Assembly: GCA_035347995.1 (NCBI GenBank)
Contig: DAOPQD010000001.1
Coordinates: 78,929-142,928 of the forward strand
Source: JAAZNO01 sp012798275
GTDB taxonomy: Bacteria > Chloroflexota > Anaerolineae > B4-G1 > SLSP01
Direction: 5' to 3'
Length of the DNA: 64,000 nt
In this document: positions 60,545 to 64,000 of the stretch, one piece after another
Layout: every line of letters begins with the position of its first letter
Position numbering within the stretch: the first letter of the stretch is position 1
The notes under the pieces: model-generated
What the model was told of the DNA's origin: nothing
Database searches by the model: none
The model's input: only the letters and a program-made list of their open reading frames with translations
Position numbers and translations under genes: made by a program

Positions 60545-61848
60545 CCCAGAGCGCCATGGATGTGACCCAGCTGGAACACGAGTTGCGGACCTACCGTCCC
60601 GCCGCCATGCCGTCGTTGCCGCCGAATTTCGTCTGGCCCCGTTACGAGGGGGCTTCGGTGGGGAACCTTGCCGCGACGGTGGCGCAGGGGTTGGGCGCGT
60701 CGTTGCCGGGCGCGCTGCCGCCGCTCTGGCCCGACCTGTTGGGCGATCTGCTGGAGGGGGTCGAGCGCATCGTCCTGGTCACGCTGGATTCCTTGGGCTG
60801 GGAGCAGTTGCTCTGGGTGTTGGCGCGGCGCGCGGACAGCGAGCTGGCGCGCCTGGCGCAACGGGGGCGCCTGCTGCCCATCACGACGACTTTCCTGTCC
60901 ACCACCAACAGCGTGCTCAACACGCTTTGGACAGGGCGTCCGCCGTTGGAACATGGCCTGCTGGGCTTCGAGTTTTACCTGCGCGAGTGGCTGATGGCGG
61001 TCGAGGCGCTCTCGTTTTCCCCGGCGGTAGCTCCCTTTACAGGCGCGCTGCGGAACTGGGGGTTCAACGCGGAGAAATTCATCCCCGTCCCGACGGTGGC
61101 GCAGGCGCTCAAAGATCACGGCGTGGCGACCTATGCCGTGACCGCGCGCCCCCTGATCGCGACGCCGCTTTCCCAGATGCAGTATCGGGGCGTCGCCAAC
61201 GTGGAAGGCTACGAGTTCCCCTCCGAGCTGTGGGTGATGCTCGGGCGGGTGCTGCGGGAACATCGCGGGGAGCGGTTTTTCCTCAGCGGCTATTGGAGCG
61301 GGGTGGACACCCTGGGGCATCACTACGGCCCTTACGATACGACCGCCGATCTGGAAATCCGCTCCATCGGACAGCTGTTGGAAGCCGGCCTGCTGGAGCA
61401 GCTGGCGGCTGCGGAGCGGCGGGGGACGTTGCTGCTGGTGACGGCAGACCATGGGCAGATTAACGCTCCGGCACGGGCGGCGGTGCGCTTGCCGGATCAT
61501 CCGCAGTTGCGCGACCTGCTCATCATGCCGCCGCTGGGCGAGGCGCGGGTTCCCTTCTTCTATGTGCGTTCGGGCTGCTATACGGCGGCGTGGAATTACC
61601 TCCACACCCATCTTTCCAGGCCGTTCATCTACTTTTCCCAGCAGGCCTTCATCGAGAGCGGCCTGTTGGGGCAGGGGACGCCGCACGCGGAGCTGGAATA
61701 TCGGCTGGGGGACATCATCGGCATTGCCCGCAAGGACGCCTATTTTGTGCGCGATCCCGCTCTGGCGCAGAGACTGCGCGGGCGCCATGGAGGGCTGGAT
61801 GCCGGGGAGATGCTGGTGCCGCTGTTGGCCCTGCGCCTTGATGCATGA
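60541..61848 (+). CDS. alkaline phosphatase superfamily protein (phosphodiesterase/nucleotide pyrophosphatase-like)
   Basis: A 435-residue soluble protein without a signal peptide. Metal and nucleophile residues of the type I phosphodiesterase group are visible: VLVTLDSLGW near residue 82 (Asp), STTNSVLNTLWTG near residue 122 (likely Thr nucleophile), SGVDTLGHHYGPYD near residue 257 (Asp and His), and LLVTADHGQINAP near residue 302 (Asp-His). It probably hydrolyses a phosphodiester or pyrophosphate bond; substrate unknown. Translation begins at GTG 60541, overlapping the preceding stop. The homoserine dehydrogenase gene follows after 65 bp. Confidence 0.85.
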   Translation: MTQSAMDVTQLEHELRTYRPAAMPSLPPNFVWPRYEGASVGNLAATVAQGLGASLPGALPPLWPDLLGDLLEGVERIVLVTLDSLGWEQLLWVLARRADSELARLAQRGRLLPITTTFLSTTNSVLNTLWTGRPPLEHGLLGFEFYLREWLMAVEALSFSPAVAPFTGALRNWGFNAEKFIPVPTVAQALKDHGVATYAVTARPLIATPLSQMQYRGVANVEGYEFPSELWVMLGRVLREHRGERFFLSGYWSGVDTLGHHYGPYDTTADLEIRSIGQLLEAGLLEQLAAAERRGTLLLVTADHGQINAPARAAVRLPDHPQLRDLLIMPPLGEARVPFFYVRSGCYTAAWNYLHTHLSRPFIYFSQQAFIESGLLGQGTPHAELEYRLGDIIGIARKDAYFVRDPALAQRLRGRHGGLDAGEMLVPLLALRLDA

Positions 61849-61866
61849 TGCAACCTGCACGTGCTT

Positions 61867-61898
61867 ACGTTTTCACGTTCACACGTTCACACGTTCAC
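61867..61898 (+). repeat. 8-bp tandem array, GTTCGCAC-related family, four units
   Basis: Units: ACGTTTTC, ACGTTCAC, ACGTTCAC, ACGTTCAC, directly followed by ACGTAAGGAG, whose AAGGAG is the ribosome binding site of the next gene. Confidence 0.8.
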
Positions 61899-61913
61899 AC
61901 GTAAGGAGACGCC

Positions 61914-62945
61914 ATGCGCGAAATACGTTTTGTGCTGGTGGGATTGGGGAATCTGGGACGGCGCTTCTGCGAATTGCTGGTGGAAAAGGATGCGCTGCTG
62001 CGTGAGCGCTATGGCTTGAGGCTGAAGCTGGTGGGCGCTGCGGATAGCCGGGGGACGGCTTACGCCGCTGCCGGCCTCGACCTGGCGTTAGTGGCGCGTC
62101 TCAAGCGTGAGGGGTGCAGCATCGCCGACTACCCCGGCGCGGGACGGCCCGGCGAGAGCGCGCTGGCGTTGGTCGCCGGCGCCGAAGCCGAACTGTTGCT
62201 CGAAGCGTCGCCCGTCAATCTGGCGCAGGGCGCCGAACCGGGGCTGAGTTGTATCCGTGCGGCGCTGAAGAAGGGGATGCACGTCTCGACGCCCAACAAG
62301 GGGCCGCTGGTGCTGGCATTCCGCGAGTTGCACGACCTTGCAGCTGCCAACGGCGTCAGCCTGCGCTTCGATGGGACCGTGACCGGTGGCCTGCCGGCGA
62401 TCAACCTGGGGCAGCGCGAGCTGCGCGGCGCGGTCATCACGCGCGTGGAGGCGGTGCCGAATCTGGTCACGGGGTACATCATGGACCTGCTGACCGACGG
62501 CGTTTCCTGGAATGCAGCATTGGCGCAGGCGCAGGCGGAGGGGGTGCTGGAGGCCGATGCCTCGTGGGACCTGGAGGGGTGGGACGCGGCGGCGAAACTG
62601 GTCATTCTCACCAACGCGGTCCTGGAGTATCCCGCGCGGTTGGAGGAGGTCGAGCGCGCCGGCATTGCGGCGGTCCCCGTGGAGGAGCTGCGCGCGGCGC
62701 GGCAGCAGGGCCGGCGCTATCGGCTGCTGGCGACGGCGGAGCGCGACAGCTGCGGCGGCTGCCGCCTTTCCGTGAAGCCCATGGCGCTTCCTCCGGAGCA
62801 TCCGCTGGGCCATCTGGGGCGCAAGCAGATGGGCGTGGTCTATCACACGGACATTTTCGGCAGCATCACCGCGCTCATCGAAGAGCTCACCCCGGTACCC
62901 TCCGCTGCCTCGATGTTGCGGGACATCTTCGATATTTTTGCGTGA
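61914..62945 (+). CDS. hom: homoserine dehydrogenase
   Basis: A 343-residue cytosolic enzyme reducing aspartate semialdehyde to homoserine for threonine and methionine synthesis. The nucleotide motif FVLVGLGNLGRRFCELL lies at residues 6-22. GMHVSTPNKGPLVLAFREL near residue 122 is the conserved HVVTxNK-like region. RFDGTVTGGLPAINL near residue 155 and GYIMDLLTDGVSWNAALAQAQAEGVLEADASWDLEGWDAAAKLVIL near residue 190-235 match the catalytic region with Lys and Asp. There is no C-terminal ACT domain, so feedback control of the common type is absent. The gene precedes a PEBP lipoprotein. Confidence 0.93.
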   Translation: MREIRFVLVGLGNLGRRFCELLVEKDALLRERYGLRLKLVGAADSRGTAYAAAGLDLALVARLKREGCSIADYPGAGRPGESALALVAGAEAELLLEASPVNLAQGAEPGLSCIRAALKKGMHVSTPNKGPLVLAFRELHDLAAANGVSLRFDGTVTGGLPAINLGQRELRGAVITRVEAVPNLVTGYIMDLLTDGVSWNAALAQAQAEGVLEADASWDLEGWDAAAKLVILTNAVLEYPARLEEVERAGIAAVPVEELRAARQQGRRYRLLATAERDSCGGCRLSVKPMALPPEHPLGHLGRKQMGVVYHTDIFGSITALIEELTPVPSAASMLRDIFDIFA

Positions 62946-63022
62946 CGCCGTCGTCTGGAATGCAGAACGGGTTTGCGCGAAAGGCTGGTTTTGATCGTCA
63001 CATGGGTATTGGAGGTGGGGGG

Positions 63023-63571
63023 ATGCGGCGAAGTGTTGTTTTGTGGCTCCTTTTATTGTTGGTGACGGCTTGCCAATCGTCGGAAACCGTCACCCCCGAA
63101 ATAGAACAGGAGGAAGACATGGCGCTGAAGTTGACCAGTCCAATGTTCGCCCACGGCGAGGCGATTCCGAAGTTGTACACCTGTGACGGGGAGGACATCT
63201 CTCCGCCACTGGCGTGGAGTGACGCCCCGGCAGGGACGCAGAGTTTCGCGCTCATCTGCGACGATCCCGATGCGCCCGCCGGCGTGTGGGACCATCTGAT
63301 CCTCTTCAACATTCCTGCCTCGGCGACCGGCTTGCCGGAAGGCATTGCTGAGCGCACGGATGGCAGCGTGTATGGGAAGAACAGCTGGCGGCGGCTCGAT
63401 TATGGCGGACCTTGCCCGCCGAGCGGCACGCACCGCTATTTCTTCCGGCTGTATGCCCTCGACACCACGCTCGACCTCAAAGCAGGCGCTTCCAAGCGCG
63501 AGGTGGAGCGTGCGATGCAGGGGCACATCCTGGCGCAGGCCGAGCTGCTGGGGACGTACACCCGCCGGTGA
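63023..63571 (+). CDS. YbhB/YbcL-family (PEBP-like) lipoprotein
   Basis: A 182-residue exported protein. The signal peptide MRRSVVLWLLLLLVTAC ends in a lipobox. The mature part is a phosphatidylethanolamine-binding-protein-like fold with the bacterial signatures YTCDGEDISPPLAW near residue 50, CDDPDAPAGVWDHLILFNIP near residue 76, and YGGPCPPSGTHRYFFRLYALD near residue 125. Role in bacteria is unclear. Most bacterial members are cytosolic or periplasmic, so lipid anchoring is a mild variant. ATG 63023 was chosen because GGAGG lies 10 bases upstream and a signal peptide follows directly. Confidence 0.9.
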   Translation: MRRSVVLWLLLLLVTACQSSETVTPEIEQEEDMALKLTSPMFAHGEAIPKLYTCDGEDISPPLAWSDAPAGTQSFALICDDPDAPAGVWDHLILFNIPASATGLPEGIAERTDGSVYGKNSWRRLDYGGPCPPSGTHRYFFRLYALDTTLDLKAGASKREVERAMQGHILAQAELLGTYTRR

Positions 63572-63593
63572 CAGGAGCGAGCCATCACGGAGG

Positions 63594-63990
63594 GTGCAGA
63601 TCCCGGCGGGGCGCCGCCGGGAACAAAAATGTGAGTCATGAGCCAAGACTGCGACGGCCCTTTTCTCGCTGCTCTCTCTTTCCGAAGGAGACGCCATGTG
63701 CTGGCGTACATTATCCAAGCATGAAAATGTGCGGTAACTGTTCAGCCTGGCGTCAGGTAGCTCGACGGCGATGGATGAACCTTTGTAAGCTGTAGCTTTT
63801 GCCCCTCCCCCGGCCCCCTCCCCAACGGCGCCTGCGCCGTTGGGGAGGGGGAGAAGAAATAAGGGGGTTTTGCAGGCGGGCGTAGCCCGCCTGCAAAACC
63901 CCACAAAAAAAGTTTCCCCTTCCCCCCGCGCGCGGGGGGAAGGGCCCAGGGGATAGGGGGCAAAAGTTGATTCTCAATCTTCAGCAATCA
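63594..63990. repeat. gene-free right end: mosaic of repeat modules
   Basis: Contents: a GGCGGGGCGCCGCC hairpin (about 63603); a GTGAGTC heptamer run (about 63631); text around CATGTGCTGGCG-AC-ATCCA-GCATGAAAATG (63694-63730) shared with 16813-16850; the repeat shared in inverted form with 23809-23934 (63734-63860); and GCAGGCGGGC-GTA-GCCCGCCTGC plus a CCCCCGCGCGCGGGGG hairpin (63871-63940) shared with about 30255-30325. No gene is seen. Confidence 0.75.
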
Positions 63991-64000
63991 CCAGGAAATC

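Overview
The window is high-GC bacterial chromosome and looks like a Chloroflexota (Anaerolineae/Caldilineae-like) genome. This is inferred from families recalled from that group, without any database search: a fused two-ATPase EcfA, the B12-radical-SAM plus DUF2344 pair, F420 genes (cofE, NADPH:F420 reductase, LLM oxidoreductase), giant membrane glycosyltransferases with outer beta domains, and an FLPLI-type motif in a secreted protein. No rRNA, tRNA, CRISPR array or prophage was seen.

Layout. 1-9.7 kb (minus): the end of a small membrane protein, three large GT39/DUF2142-like membrane proteins, a secreted protein gene broken by one in-frame TAG, and an alpha/beta hydrolase. 9.7-16.8 kb (plus): secD-secF behind a consensus promoter, then a 1,491-residue membrane protein with three VWA domains. 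17.1-19.8 kb (minus): three tandem RpiR-type regulators. 20.1-29.3 kb: a lipoprotein, a degenerate DprA-like protein, dtd, acpS, an M16 peptidase pair, UDP-glucose dehydrogenase, and ecfT/ecfA. The ecf genes are divergent from an ECF S component that precedes coaX and metH (29.5-34.9 kb). 35-36.8 kb: ppk2 and a zinc-ribbon protein. 36.8-45.6 kb (minus): a DHODH/PreA-like flavoprotein, an LLM F420 oxidoreductase, cofE, NADPH:F420 reductase, and a complete BMP-type ABC importer. 45.7-58.1 kb (minus): DUF2344 protein, B12-radical SAM protein, yjbQ, an IS1634-like insertion, rpoD, dnaG, DUF503, ppa, a beta-CASP nuclease and RNase D. 58.2-63.6 kb (plus): a lipoprotein metallopeptidase, a small membrane protein, an alkaline-phosphatase-superfamily protein, homoserine dehydrogenase and a PEBP lipoprotein.

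The most striking feature is the non-coding DNA. Most gaps are mosaics of short degenerate tandem arrays with 7- or 8-bp periods plus hairpin modules. Array length is nearly constant within each octamer family: seven units (56 bp) for the GCAGGGGA family at three sites, four units (32 bp) for the GTGCGAAC family at four of five sites, and five units for the GAATCAGC family at two sites. Three genes have absorbed such arrays into their reading frames: an inter-domain linker in MetH, the start codon and N-terminus of the DUF2344 protein, and a heptapeptide-repeat N-terminus in the B12-radical SAM protein. A longer dispersed repeat (109 bp, two near-identical copies) carries the ribosome binding site of ppk2.

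The second clear event is a complete IS (18-bp perfect terminal inverted repeats, 6-bp target duplication TGGCTT) inserted exactly between the ancestral Shine-Dalgarno and start codon of yjbQ. It split a former rpoD-yjbQ transcription unit, and its own terminus supplies a replacement Shine-Dalgarno-like sequence. Several genes (dnaG, rnd, the VWA protein, the metallopeptidase) have promoter -10 boxes placed so that their mRNAs would be leaderless or nearly so.
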